NCBI RefSeq assembly: GCF_945859685.1
Contig: NW_026605633.1
Coordinates: 1 to 64,000, forward strand
DNA from: Eupeodes corollae
Lineage: Eukaryota; Arthropoda; Insecta; Diptera; Syrphidae
Length of the DNA stretch: 64,000 nt
Direction: 5' to 3'
The notes below the pieces were generated by a model that was not told the DNA's origin, ran no database searches, and worked only from the letters and a program-made list of their open reading frames with translations. A program made the position numbers and the translations under genes. Shown one piece after another: positions 50,772-63,960 of this stretch (the first letter of the stretch is position 1; every line of letters begins with the position of its first letter).

Positions 50772-53249
50772 TATAATTATAGATCTTGATTAGGAGTATC
50801 TTTTTCTAGTACATGTCAAGTATCTATTTTGAAGTCTTGATCGATTTTGGGGGTTGGGAAGGATCAGGTGATGGTTTTGGGTGTGATTTGATTTTCGTCT
50901 AGAACATCAAAAATCCTTCAGGATGCTCCAAAATGACTCATCTATATCTATAATGATAGATCTTGATTAGGAGTATCTTTTTCTAGTACATGTCAAGTAT
51001 CTATTTTGAAGTCTTGATCGATTTTGGGGGTTGGGAAGGATCAGGTGATGGTTTTGGGTGTGATTTGATTTTCGTCTAGAACATCAAAAATCCTTCAGGA
51101 TGCTCCAAAATGACTCATCTATATCTATAATGATAGATCTTGATTAGGAGTATCTTTTTCTAGTACATGTCAAGTATCTATTTTGAAGTCTTGATCGATT
51201 TTGTGGGTTGGGAAGGATCAGGTGATGGTTTTGGGTGTGATTTGATTTTCGTCTAGAACATCAAAAATCCTTCAGGATGCACCAAAATGACTCATCTATA
51301 TCTATAATTATAGATCTTGATTAGGAGTATCTTTTTCTAGTACATGTCAAGTATCTATTTTGAAGTCTTGATCGATTTTGGGGGTTGGGAAGGATCAGGT
51401 GATGGTTTTGGGTGTGATTTGATTTTCGTCTAGAACATCAAAAATCCTTCAGGATGCTCCAAAATGACTCATCTATATCTATAATGATAGATCTTGATTA
51501 GGAGTATCTTTTTCTAGTACATGTCAAGTATCTATTTTGAAGTCTTGATCGATTTTGGGGGTTGGGAAGGATCAGGTGATGGTTTTGGGTGTGATTTGAT
51601 TTTCGTCTAGAACATCAAAAATCCTTCAGGATGCTCCAAAATGACTCATCTATATCTATAATGATAGATCTTGATTAGGAGTATCTTTTTCTAGTACATG
51701 TCAAGTATCTATTTTGAAGTCTTGATCGATTTTGGGGGTTGGGAAGGATCAGGTGATGGTTTTGGGTGTGATTTGATTTTCGTCTAGAACATCAAAAATC
51801 CTTCAGGATGCTCCAAAATGACTCATCTATATCTATAATGATAGATCTTGATTAGGAGTATCTTTTTCTAGTACATGTCAAGTATCTATTTTGAAGTCTT
51901 GATCGATTTTGGGGGTTGGGAAGGATCAGGTGATGGTTTTGGGTGTGATTTGATTTTCGTCTAGAACATCAAAAATCCTTCAGGATGCTCCAAAATGACT
52001 CATCTATATCTATAATGATAGATCTTGATTAGGAGTATCTTTTTCTAGTACATGTCAAGTATCTATTTTGAAGTCTTGATCGATTTTGGGGGTTGGGAAG
52101 GATCAGGTGATGGTTTTGGGTGTGATTTGATTTTCGTCTAGAACATCAAAAATCCTTCAGGATGCTCCAAAATGACTCATCTATATCTATAATGATAGAT
52201 CTTGATTAGGAGTATCTTTTTCTAGTACATGTCAAGTATCTATTTTGAAGTCTTGATCGATTTTGGGGGTTGGGAAGGATCAGGTGATGGTTTTGGGTGT
52301 GATTTGATTTTCGTCTAGAACATCAAAAATCCTTCAGGATGCTCCAAAATGACTCATCTATATCTATAATGATAGATCTTGATTAGGAGTATCTTTTTCT
52401 AGTACATGTCAAGTATCTATTTTGAAGTCTTGATCGATTTTGGGGGTTGGGAAGGATCAGGTGATGGTTTTGGGTGTGATTTGATTTTCGTCTAGAACAT
52501 CAAAAATCCTTCAGGATGCTCCAAAATGACTCATCTATATCTATAATTATAGATCTTGATTAGGAGTATCTTTTTCTAGTACATGTCAAGTATCTATTTT
52601 GAAGTCTTGATCGATTTTGGGGGTTGGGAAGGATCAGGTGATGGTTTTGGGTGTGATTTGATTTTCGTCTAGAACATCAAAAATCCTTCAGGATGCTCCA
52701 AAATGACTCATCTATATCTATAATGATAGATCTTGATTGGAAGTATCTTTTTCTAGTACATGTCAAGTATCTATTTTGAAGTCTTGATCGATTTTGGGGG
52801 TTGGGAAGGATCAGGTGATGGTTTTGGGTGTGATTTGATTTTCGTCTAGAACATCAAAAATCCTTCAGGATGCTCCAAAATGACTCATCTATATCTATAA
52901 TGATAGATCTTGATTAGGAGTATCTTTTTCTAGTACATGTCAAGTATCTATTTTGAAGTCTTGATCGATTTTGGGGGTTGGGAAGGATCAGGTGATGGTT
53001 TTGGGTGTGATTTGATTTTCGTCTAGAACATCAAAAATCCTTCAGGATGCTCCAAAATGACTCATCTATATCTATAATTATAGATCTTGATTAGGAGTAT
53101 CTTTTTCTAGTACATGTCAAGTATCTATTTTGAAGTCTTGATCGATTTTGGGGGTTGGGAAGGATCAGGTGATGGTTTTGGGTGTGATTTGATTTTCGTC
53201 TAGAACATCAGAAATCCTTCAGGATGCTCCAAAATGACTCATCTATATC
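50772..53249 (+). repeat. Regularly spaced T-variant monomers (m288, m291, m298, m301)
   Basis: Palindrome-forming monomers begin at 50772, 51303, 52542 and 53073, with spacings of 3, 7 and 3 monomers, which would fit a 10-monomer duplication. No second marker supports it: GTGGGTTGGG near 51203, GATGCACCAA near 51278, GATTGGAAG near 52735 and ATCAGAAATC near 53208 are each single. The pattern is suggestive only. Confidence 0.4.
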
Positions 53250-55196
53250 TATAATGATAGATCTTGATTAGGAGTATCTTTTTCTAGTACATGTCAAGTA
53301 TCTATTTTGAAGTCTTGATCGATTTTGGGGGTTGGGAAGGATCAGGTGATGGTTTTGGGTGTGATTTGATTTTCGTCTAGAACATCAAAAATCCTTCAGG
53401 ATGCTCCAAAATGACTCATCTATATCTATAATGATAGATCTTGATTAGGAGTATCTTTTTCTAGTACATGTCAAGTATCTATTTTGAAGTCTTGATCGAT
53501 TTTGGGGGTTGGGAAGGATCAGGTGATGGTTTTGGGTGTGATTTGATTTTCGTCTAGAACATCAAAAATCCTTCAGGATGCTCCAAAATGACTCATCTAT
53601 ATCTATAATGATAGATCTTGATTAGGAGTATCTTTTTCTAGTACATGTCAAGTATCTATTTTGAAGTCTTGATCGATTTTGGGGGTTGGGAAGGATCAGG
53701 TGATGGTTTTGGGTGTGATTTGATTTTCGTCTAGAACATCAAAAATCCTTCAGGATGCTCCAAAATGACTCATCTATATCTATAATGATAGATCTTGATT
53801 AGGAGTATCTTTTTCTAGTACATGTCAAGTATCTATTTTGAAGTCTTGATCGATTTTGGGGGTTGGGAAAGATCAGGTGATGGTTTTGGGTGTGATTTGA
53901 TTTTCGTCTAGAACATAAAAAATCCTTCAGGATGCTCCAAAATGACTCATCTATATCTATAATGATAGATCTTGATTAGGAGTATCTTTTTCTAGTACAT
54001 GTCAAGTATCTATTTTGAAGTCTTGATCGATTTTGGGGGTTGGGAAGGATCAGGTGATGGTTTTGGGTGTGATTTGATTTTCGTCTAGAATATCAAAAAT
54101 CCTTCAGGATGCTCCAAAATGACTCATCTATATCTATAATGATAGATCTTGATTAGGAGTATCTTTTTCTAGTACATGTCAAGTATCTATTTTGAAGTCT
54201 TGATCGATTTTGGGGGTTGGGAAGGATCAGGTGATGGTTTTGGGTGTGATTTGATTTTCGTCTAGAACATCAAAAATCCTTCAGGATGCTCCAAAATGAC
54301 TCATCTATATCTATAATGATAGATCTTGATTAGGAGTATCTTTTTCTAGTACATGTTAAGTATCTATTTTGAAGTCTTGATCGATTTTGGGGGTTGGGAA
54401 GGATCAGGTGATGGTTTTGGGTGTGATTTGATTTTCGTCTAGAACATCAAAAATCCTTCAGGATGCTCCAAAATGACTCATCTATATCTATAATGATAGA
54501 TCTTGATTAGGAGTATCTTTTTCTAGTACATGTCAAGTATCTATTTTGAAGTCTTGATCGATTTTGGGGGTTGGGAAGGATCAGGTGATGGTTTTGGGTG
54601 TGATTTGATTTTCGTCTAGAACATCAAAAATCCTTCAGGATGCTCCAAAATGACTCATCTATATCTATAATGATAGATCTTGATTAGGAGTATCTTTTTC
54701 TAGTACATGTCAAGTATCTATTTTGAAGTCTTGATCGATTTTGGGGGTTGGGAAGGATCAGGTGATGGTTTTGGGTGTGATTTGATTTTCGTCTAGAACA
54801 TCAAAAATCCTTCAGGATGCTCCAAAATGACTCATCTATATCTATAATGATAGATCTTGATTAGGAGTATCTTTTTCTAGTACATGTCAAGTATCTATTT
54901 TGAAGTCTTGATCGATTTTGGGGGTTGGGAAGGATCAGGTGATGGTTTTGGGTGTGATTTGATTTTCGTCTAGAACATCAAAAATCCTTCAGGATGCTCC
55001 AAAATGACTCATCTATATCTATAATGATAGATCTTGATTAGGAGTATCTTTTTCTAGTACATGTCAAGTATCTATTTTGAATTCTTGATCGATTTTGGGG
55101 GTTGGGAAGGATCAGGTGATGGTTTTGGGTGTGATTTGATTTTCGTCTAGAACATCAAAAATCCTTCAGGATGCTCCAAAATGACTCATCTATATC

Positions 55197-55346
55197 TATA
55201 ATGATAGATCTTGATTAGGAGTATCTTTTTCTAGTACATGTCAAGTATCTATTTTGAAGGATCAGGTGATGGTTTTGGGTGTGATTTGATTTTCGTCTAG
55301 AACATTAAAAATCCTTCAGGATGCTCCAATATGACTCATCTATATC
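55197..55346 (+). repeat. Truncated monomer m313 (150 bp)
   Basis: Consensus positions 64-90 are absent, so TATTTTGAAG continues directly into GATCAGGTGATGG near 55258. The two endpoints share GAAG, which occurs at consensus 60-63 and 87-90, so this is a 27-bp deletion between short direct repeats. The same monomer has the ACATTAAAAA variant near 55303 and CCAATATG near 55326. It occurs once. Confidence 0.95.
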
Positions 55347-57116
55347 TATAATTATAGATCTTGATTAGGAGTATCTTTTTCTAGTACATGTCAAGTATCT
55401 ATTTTGAAGTCTTGATCGATTTTGGGGGTTGGGAAGGATCAGGTGATGGTTTTGGGTGTGATTTGATTTTCGTCTAGAACATCAAAAATCCTTCAGGATG
55501 CTCCAAAATGACTCATCTATATCTATAATGATAGATCTTGATTAGGAGTATCTTTTTCTAGTACATGTCAAGTATCTATTTTGAAGTCTTGATCGATTTT
55601 GGGGGTTGGGAAGGATCAGGTGATGGTTTTGGGTGTGATTTGATTTTCGTCTAGAACATCAAAAATCCTTCAGGATGCTCCAAAATGACTCATCTATATC
55701 TATAATGATAGATCTTGATTAGGAGTATCTTTTTCTAGTACATGTCAAGTATCTATTTTGAAGTCTTGATCGATTTTGGGGGTTGGGAAGGATCAGGTGA
55801 TGGTTTTGGGTGTGATTTGATTTTCGTCTAGAACATCAAAAATCCTTCAGGATGCTCCAAAATGACTCATCTATATCTATAATGATATATCTTGATTAGG
55901 AGTATCTTTTTCTAGTACATGTCAAGTATCTATTTTGAAGTCTTGATCGATTTTGGGGGTTGGGAAGGATCAGGTGATGGTTTTGGGTGTGATTTGATTT
56001 TCGTCTAGAACATCAAAAATCCTTCAGGATGCTCCAAAATGACTCATCTATATCTATAATGATAGATCTTGATTAGGAGTATCTTTTTCTAGTACATGTC
56101 AAGTATCTATTTTGAAGTCTTGATCGATTTTGGGGGTTGGGAAGGATCAGGTGATGGTTTTGGGTGTGATTTGATTTTCGTCTAGAACATCAAAAATCCT
56201 TCAGGATGCTCCAAAATGACTCATCTATATCTATAATTATAGATCTTGATTAGGAGTATCTTTTTCTAATACATGTCAAGTATCTATTTTGAAGTCTTGA
56301 TCGATTTTGGGGGTTGGGAAGGATCAGGTGATGGTTTTGGGTGTGATTTGATTTTCGTCTAGAACATCAAAAATCCTTCAGGATGCTCCAAAATGACTCA
56401 TCTATATCTATAATGATAGATCTTGATTAGGAGTATCTTTTTCTAGTACATGTCAAGTATCTATTTTGAAGTCTTGATCGATTTTGGGGGTTGGGAAGGA
56501 TCAGGTGATGGTTTTGGGTGTGATTTGATTTTCGTCTAGAACATCAAAAATCCTTCAGGATGCTCCAAAATGACTCATCTATATCTATAATTATAGATCT
56601 TGATTAGGAGTATCTTTTTCTAGTACATGTCAAGTATCTATTTTGAAGTCTTGATCGATTTTGGGGGTTGGGAAGGATCAGGTGATGGTTTTGGGTGTGA
56701 TTTGATTTTCGTCTAGAACATCAAAAATCCTTCAGGATGCTTCAAAATGACTCATCTATATATATAATGATAGATCTTGATTAGGAGTATCTTTTTCTAG
56801 TACATGTCAAGTATCTATTTTGAAGTCTTGATCGATTTTGGGGGTTGGGAAGGATCAGGTGATGGTTTTGGGTATGATTTGATTTTCGTCTAGAACATCA
56901 AAAATCCTTCAGGATGCTCCAAAATGACTCATCTATATCTATAATAATAGATCTTGATTAGGAGTATCTTTTTCTAGTACATGTCAAGTATCTATTTTGA
57001 AGTCTTGATCGATTTTGGGGGTTGGGAAGGATCAGGTGATGGTTTTGGGTGTGATTTGATTTTCGTCTAGAACATCAAAAATCCTTCAGGATGCTCCAAA
57101 ATGACTCATCTATATC

Positions 57117-57439
57117 TATAATTATAGATCTTGATTAGGAGTATCTTTTTCTAGTACATGTCAAGTATCTATTTTGAAGTCTTGATCGATTTTTGGGGTT
57201 GGGAAGGATCAGGTGATGGTTTTGGGTGTGATTTGATTTTCGTCTAGAACATCAAAAATCCTTCAGGATGCTCAGGATGATTAGGAGTATCTTTTTCTAG
57301 TACATGTCAAGTATCTATTTTGAAGTCTTGATCGATTTTGGGGGTTGGGAAGGATCAGGTGATGGTTTTGGGTGTGATTTGATTTTCGTCTTGAACATCA
57401 AAAATCCTTCAGGATGCTCCAAAATGACTCATCTATATC
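57117..57439 (+). repeat. Fused monomers m324-m325 with a complex junction (323 bp instead of 354)
   Basis: Near 57261-57290 the end of one monomer and the start of the next are replaced. After CTTCAGGATGCTC the sequence reads AGGATG and then resumes at ATTAGGAG (consensus position 18 of the next unit). Forty expected bases are replaced by nine, a net loss of 31. The inserted bases give a second CAGGATG next to the original one, as in a templated insertion or slipped-strand repair. The whole AT-rich dyad and the BglII-type site of m325 are lost. The m325 half also has CTTGAACATC near 57390. Confidence 0.9.
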
Positions 57440-57970
57440 TATAATGATAGATCTTGATTAGGAGTATCTTTTTCTAGTACATGTCAAGTATCTATTTTGA
57501 AGTCTTGATCGATTTTGGGGGTTGGGAAGGATCAGGTGATGGTTTTGGGTGTGATTTGATTTTCGTCTAGAACATCAAAAATCCTTCAGGATGCTCCAAA
57601 ATGACTCATCTATATCTATAATGATAGATCTTGATTAGGAGTATCTTTTTCTAGTACATGTCAAGTATCTATTTTGAAGTCTTGATCGATTTTGGGGGTT
57701 GGGAAGGATCAGGTGATGGTTTTGGGTGTGATTTGATTTTCGTCTAGAACATCAAAAATCCTTCAGGATGCTCCAAAATGACTCATCTATATCTATAATG
57801 ATAGATCTTGATTAGGAGTATCTTTTTCTAGTACATGTCAAGTATCTATTTTGAAGTCTTGATCGATTTTGGGGGTTGGGAAGGATCAGGTGATGGTTTT
57901 GGGTGTGATTTGATTTTCGTCTAGAACATCAAAAATCCTTCAGGATGCTCCAAAATGACTCATCTATATC

Positions 57971-58117
57971 TATAATGATAGATCTTGATTAGGAGTATCT
58001 TTTTCTAGTACATGTCAAGTATCTATTTTGAAGTCTTGATCGATTTTGGGTGTGATTTGATTTTCGTCTAGAACATCAAAAATCCTTCAGGATGCTCCAA
58101 AATGACTCATCTATATC
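57971..58117 (+). repeat. Truncated monomer m329 (147 bp)
   Basis: Thirty bases are missing between the two TTTTGGG direct repeats of the monomer (consensus 74-80 and 104-110). GATTTTGGG therefore passes straight to TGTGATTTG near 58045. This is the clean product of recombination or slippage between these repeats. It lies only four monomers downstream of the complex junction at 57271 and is not repeated elsewhere. Confidence 0.95.
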
Positions 58118-61100
58118 TATAATGATAGATCTTGATTAGGAGTATCTTTTTCTAGTACATGTCAAGTATCTATTTTGAAGTCTTGATCGATTTTGGGGGT
58201 TGGGAAGGATCAGGTGATGGTTTTGGGTGTGATTTGATTTTCGTCTAGAACATCAAAAATCCTTCAGGATGCTCCAAAATGACTCATCTATATCTATAAT
58301 GATAGATCTTGATTAGGAGTATCTTTTTCTAGTACATGTCAAGTATCTATTTTGAAGTCTTGATCGATTTTGGGGGTTGGGAAGGATCAGGTGATGGTTT
58401 TGGGTGTGATTTGATTTTCGTCTAGAACATCAAAAATCCTTCAGGATGCTCCAAAATGACTCATCTATATCTATAATGATAGATCTTGATTAGGAGTATC
58501 TTTTTCTAGTACATGTCAAGTATCTATTTTGAAGTCCTGATCGATTTTGGGGGTTGGGAAGGATCAGGTGATGGTTTTGGGTGTGATTTGATTTTCGTCT
58601 AGAACATCAAAAATCCTTTAGGATGCTCCAAAATGACTCATCTATATCTATAATGATAGATCTTGATTAGGAGTATCTTTTTCTAGTACATGTCAAGTAT
58701 CTATTTTGAAGTCTTGATCGATTTTGGGGGTTGGGAAGGATCAGGTGATGGTTTTGGGTGTGATTTGATTTTCGTCTAGAACATCAAAAATCCTTCAGGA
58801 TGCTCCAAAATGACTCATCTATATCTATAATGATAGATATTGATTAGGAGTATCTTTTTCTAGTACATGTCAAGTATCTATTTTGAAGTCTTGATCGATT
58901 TTGGGGGTTGGGAAGGATCAGGTGATGGTTTTGGGTGTGATTTGATTTTCGTCTAGAACATCAAAAATCCTTCAGGATGCTCCAAAATGACTCATCTATA
59001 TCTATAATTATAGATCTTGATTAGGAGTATCTTTTTCTAGTACATGTCAAGTATCTATTTTGAAGTCTTGATCGATTTTGGGGGTTGGGAAGGATCAGGT
59101 GATGGTTTTGGGTGTGATTTGATTTTCGTCTAGAACATCAAAAATCCTTCAGGATGCTCCAAAATTGACTCATCTATATCTATAATGATAGATCTTGATT
59201 AGGAGTATCTTTTTCTAGTACATGTCAAGTATCTATTTTGAAGTCTTGATCGATTTTGGGGGTTGGGAAGGATCAGGTGATGGTTTTGGGTGTGATTTGA
59301 TTTTCGTCTAGAACATCAAAAATCCTTCAGGATGCTCCAAAATGACTCATCTATATCTATAATGATAGATCTTGATTAGGAGTATCTTTTTCTAGTACAT
59401 GTCAAGTATCTATTTTGAAGTCTTGATCGATTTTGGGGGTTGGGAAGGATCAGGTGATGGTTTTGGGTGTGATTTGATTTTCGTCTAGAACATCAAAAAT
59501 CCTTCAGGATGCTCCAAAATGACTCATCTATATCTATAATGATAGATCTTGATTAGGAGTATCTTTTTCTAGTACATGTCAAGTATCTATTTTGAAGTCT
59601 TGATCGATTTTGGGGGTTGGGAAGGATCAGGTGATGGTTTTGGGTGTGATTTGATTTTCGTCTAGAACATCAAAAATCCTTCAGGATGCTCCAAAATGAC
59701 TCATCTATATCAATAATGATAGATCTTGATTAGAAGTATCTTTTTCTAGTACATGTCAAGTATCTATTTTGAAGTCTTGATCGATTTTGGGGGTTGGGAA
59801 GAATCAGGTGATGGTTTTGGATGTGATTTGATTTTCGTCTAGAACATCAAAAATCCTTCAGGATGCTCCAAAATGACTCATCTATATCTATAATGATAGA
59901 TCTTGATTAGGAGTATCTTTTTCTAGTACATGTCAAGTATCTATTTTGAAGTCTTGATCGATTTTGGGGGTTGGGAAGGATCAGGTGATGGTTTTGGGTG
60001 TGATTTGATTTTCGTCTAGAACATCAAAAATCCTTCAGGATGCTCCAAAATGACTCATCTATATCTATAATGATAGATCTTGATTAGGAGTATCTTTTTC
60101 TAGTACATGTCAAGTATCTATTTTGAAGTCTTGATCGATTTTGGGGGTTGGGAAGGATCAGGTGATGGTTTTGGGTGTGATTTGATTTTCGTCTAGAACA
60201 TCAAAAATCCTTCAGGATGCTCCAAAATGACTCATCTATATCTATAATTATAGATCTTGATTAGGAGTATCTTTTTCTAGTACATGTCAAGTATCTATTT
60301 TGAAGTCTTGATCGATTTTGGGGGTTGGGAAGGATCAGGTGATGGTTTTGGGTGTGATTTGATTTTCGTCTAGAACATCAAAAATCCTTCAGGATGCTCC
60401 AAAATGACTCATCTATATCTATAATGATAGATCTTGATTAGGAGTATCTTTTTCTAGTACATGTCAAGTATCTATTTTGAAGTCTTGATCGATTTTGGGG
60501 GTTGGGAAGGATCAGGTGATGGTTTTGGGTGTGATTTGATTTTCGTCTAGAACATCAAAAATCCTTCAGGATGCTCCAAAATGACTCATCTATATCTATA
60601 ATGATAGATCTTGATTAGGAGTATCTTTTTCTAGTACATGTCAAGTATCTATTTTGAAGTCTTGATCGATTTTGGGGGTTGGGAAGGATCAGGTGATGGT
60701 TTTGGGTGTGATTTGATTTTCGTCTAGAACATCAAAAATCCTTCAGGATGCTCCAAAATGACTCATCTATATCTATAATGATAGATCTTGATTAGGAGTA
60801 TCTTTTTCTATTGCATGTCAAGTATCTATTTTGAAGTCTTGATCGATTTTGGGGGTTGGGAAGGATCAGGTGATGGTTTTGGGTGTGATTTGATTTTCGT
60901 CTAGAACATCAAAAATCCTTCAGGATGCTCCAAAATGACTCATCTATATCTATAATGATAGATCTTGATTAGGAGTATCTTTTTCTAGTACATGTCAAGT
61001 ATCTATTTTGAAGTCTTGATCGATTTTGGGGGTTGGGAAGGATCAGGTGATGGTTTTGGGTGTGATTTGATTTTCGTCTAGAACATCAAAAATCCTTCAG

Positions 61101-62366
61101 GATGCTCCAAAATGACTCATCTATATCTATAATTATAGATCTTGATTAGGAGTATCTTTTTCTAGTACATGTCAAGTATCTATTTTTAAGTCTTGATCGA
61201 TTTTGGGGGTTGGGAAGGATCAGGTGATGGTTTTGGGTGTGATTTGATTTTCGTCTAGAACATCAAAAATCCTTCAGGATGCTCCAAAATGACTCATCTA
61301 TATCTATAATGATAGATCTTGATTAGGAGTATCTTTTTCTAGTACATGTCAAGTATCTATTTTGAAGTCTTGATTGATTTTGGGGGTTGGGAAGGATCAG
61401 GTGATGGTTTTGGGTGTGATTTGATTTTCGTCTAGAACATCAAAAATCCTTCAGGATGCTCCAAAATGACTCATCTATATCTATAATGATAGATCTTGAT
61501 TAGGAGTATCTTTTTCTAGTACATGTCAAGTATCTATTTTGAAGTCTTGATCGATTTTGGGGGTTGGGAAGGATCAGGTGATGGTTTTGGGTGTGATTTG
61601 ATTTTCGTCTAGAACATCAAAAATCCTTCAGGATGCTCCAAAATGACTCATCTATATCTATAATTATAGATCTTGATTAGGAGTATCTTTTTCTAGTACA
61701 TGTCAAGTATCTATTTTGAAGTCTTGATCGATTTTGGGGGTTGGGAAGGATCAGGTGATAGTTTTGGGTGTGATTTGATTTTCGTCTAGAACATCAAAAA
61801 TCCTTCAGGATGCTCCAAAATGACCCATCTATATCTATAATGATAGATCTTAATTAGGAGTATCTTTTTCTAGTACATGTCAAGTATCTATTTTGAAGTC
61901 TTGATCGATTTTGGGGGTTGGGAAGGATCAGGTGATGGTTTTGGGTGTGATTTGATTTTCGTCTAGAACATCAAAAATCCTTCAGGATGCTCCAAAATGA
62001 CTCATCTATATCTATAATGATAGATCTTGATTAGGAGTATCTTTTTCTAGTACATGTCAAGTATCTATTTTGAAGTCTTGATCGATTTTGGGGGTTGGGA
62101 AGGATCAGGTGATGGTTTTGGGTGTGATTTGATTTTCGTCTAGAACACCAAAAATCCTTCAGTATGCTCCAAAATGACTCATCTATATCTATAATGATAG
62201 ATCTTGATTAGGAGTATCTTTTTCTAGTACATGTCAAGTATCTATTTTGAAGTCTTGATCGATTTTGGGGGTTGGGAAGGATCAGGTGATGGTTTTGGGT
62301 GTGATTTGATTTTCGTCTAGAACATCAAAAATCCTTCAGGATGCTCCAAAATGACTCATCTATATC

Positions 62367-63783
62367 TATAATGATAGATCTTGATTAGGAGTATCTTTTT
62401 CTAGTACATGTCAAGTATCTATTTTGAAGTCTTGATCGATTTTGGGGGGTTGGGAGGATCAGGTGATGGTTTTGGGTGTGATTTGATTTTCGTCTAGAAC
62501 ATCAAAAATCCTTCAGGATGCTCCAAAATGACTCATCTATATCTATAATGATAGATCTTGATTAGGAGTATCTATTTCTAGTACATGTCAAGTATCTATT
62601 TTGAAGTCTTGATCGATTTTGGGGGTTGGGAAGGATCAGGTGATGGTTTTGGGTGTGATTTGATTTTCGTTTAGAACATCAAAAATCCTTCAGGATGCTC
62701 CAAAATGACTCATCTATATCTATAAATTATAGATCTTGATTAGGAGTATCTTTTTCTAGTACATGTCAAGTATCTATTTTGAAGTCTTGATCGATTTTGG
62801 GGGTTGGGAAGGATCAGGTGATGGTTTTGGGTGTGATTTGATTTTCGTCTAGAACATCAAAAATCCTTCAGGATGCTCCCAAATGACTCATCTATATCTA
62901 TAATGATAGATCTTGATTAGGAGTATCTTTTTCTAGTACATGTCAAGTATCTATTTTGAAGTCTTGATCGATTTTGGGGGTTGGGAAGGATCAGGTGATG
63001 GTTTTGGGTGTGATTTGATTTTCGTCTAGAACATCAAAAATCCTTCAGGATGCTCCAAAATGACTCATCTATATCTATAATGATAGATCTTGATTAGGAG
63101 TATCTTTTTCTAGTACATGTCAAGTATCTATTTTGAAGTCTTGATCGATTTTGGGGGTTGGGAAGGATCAGGTGATGGTTTTGGGTGTGATTTGATTTTC
63201 GTCTAGAACATCAAAAATCCTTCAGGATGCTCCAAAATGACTCATCTATATCTATAATTATAGATCTTGATTAGGAGTATCTTTTTCTAGTACATGTCAA
63301 GTATCTATTTTGAAGTCTTGATCGATTTTGGGGGTTGGGAAGGATCAGGTGATGGTTTTGGGTGTGATTTGATTTTCGTCTTAGAACATCAAAAATCCTT
63401 CAGGATGCTCCAAAATGACTCATCTATATCTATAATGATAGATCTTGATTAGGAGTATCTTTTTCTAGTACATGTCAGTATCTATTTTGAAGTCTTGATC
63501 GATTTGGGGGTTGGGAAGGATCAGGTGATGGTTTTGGGTGTGATTTGATTTTCGTCTAGAACATCAAAAATCCTTCAGGATGCTCCAAAATGACTCATCT
63601 ATATCTATAATGATAGATCTTGATTAGGAGTATCTTTTTCTAGTACATGTCAAGTATCTATTTTGAAGTCTTGATCGATTTTTGGGGGTTGGGAAGGATC
63701 AGGTGATGGTTTTGGGTGTGATTTGATTTTCGTCTAGAACATCAAAAATCCTTCAGGATGCTCCAAAATGACTCATCTATATC
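62367..63783 (+). repeat. Indel-rich monomers near the right end
   Basis: Within eight monomers there are at least seven 1-bp indels: an extra G and a lost A near 62445-62457, an extra A in the dyad at 62724, an extra T near 63381 (GTCTTAGAAC), a lost A near 63478 (GTCAGTATC), a lost T near 63504 and an extra T near 63681. The long stretch 10-45 kb has very few single-base indels. This may be genuine divergence or local consensus error in the assembly. Confidence 0.75.
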
Positions 63784-63960
63784 TATAATGATAGATCTTG
63801 ATTAGGAGTATCTTTTTCTAGTACATGTCAAGTATCTATTTTGAAGTCTTGATCGATTTTGGGGGTTGGGAAGGATCAGGTGATGGTTTTGGGTGTGATT
63901 TGATTTTCGTCTAGAACATCAAAAATCCTTCAGGATGCTCCAAAATGACTCATCTATATC

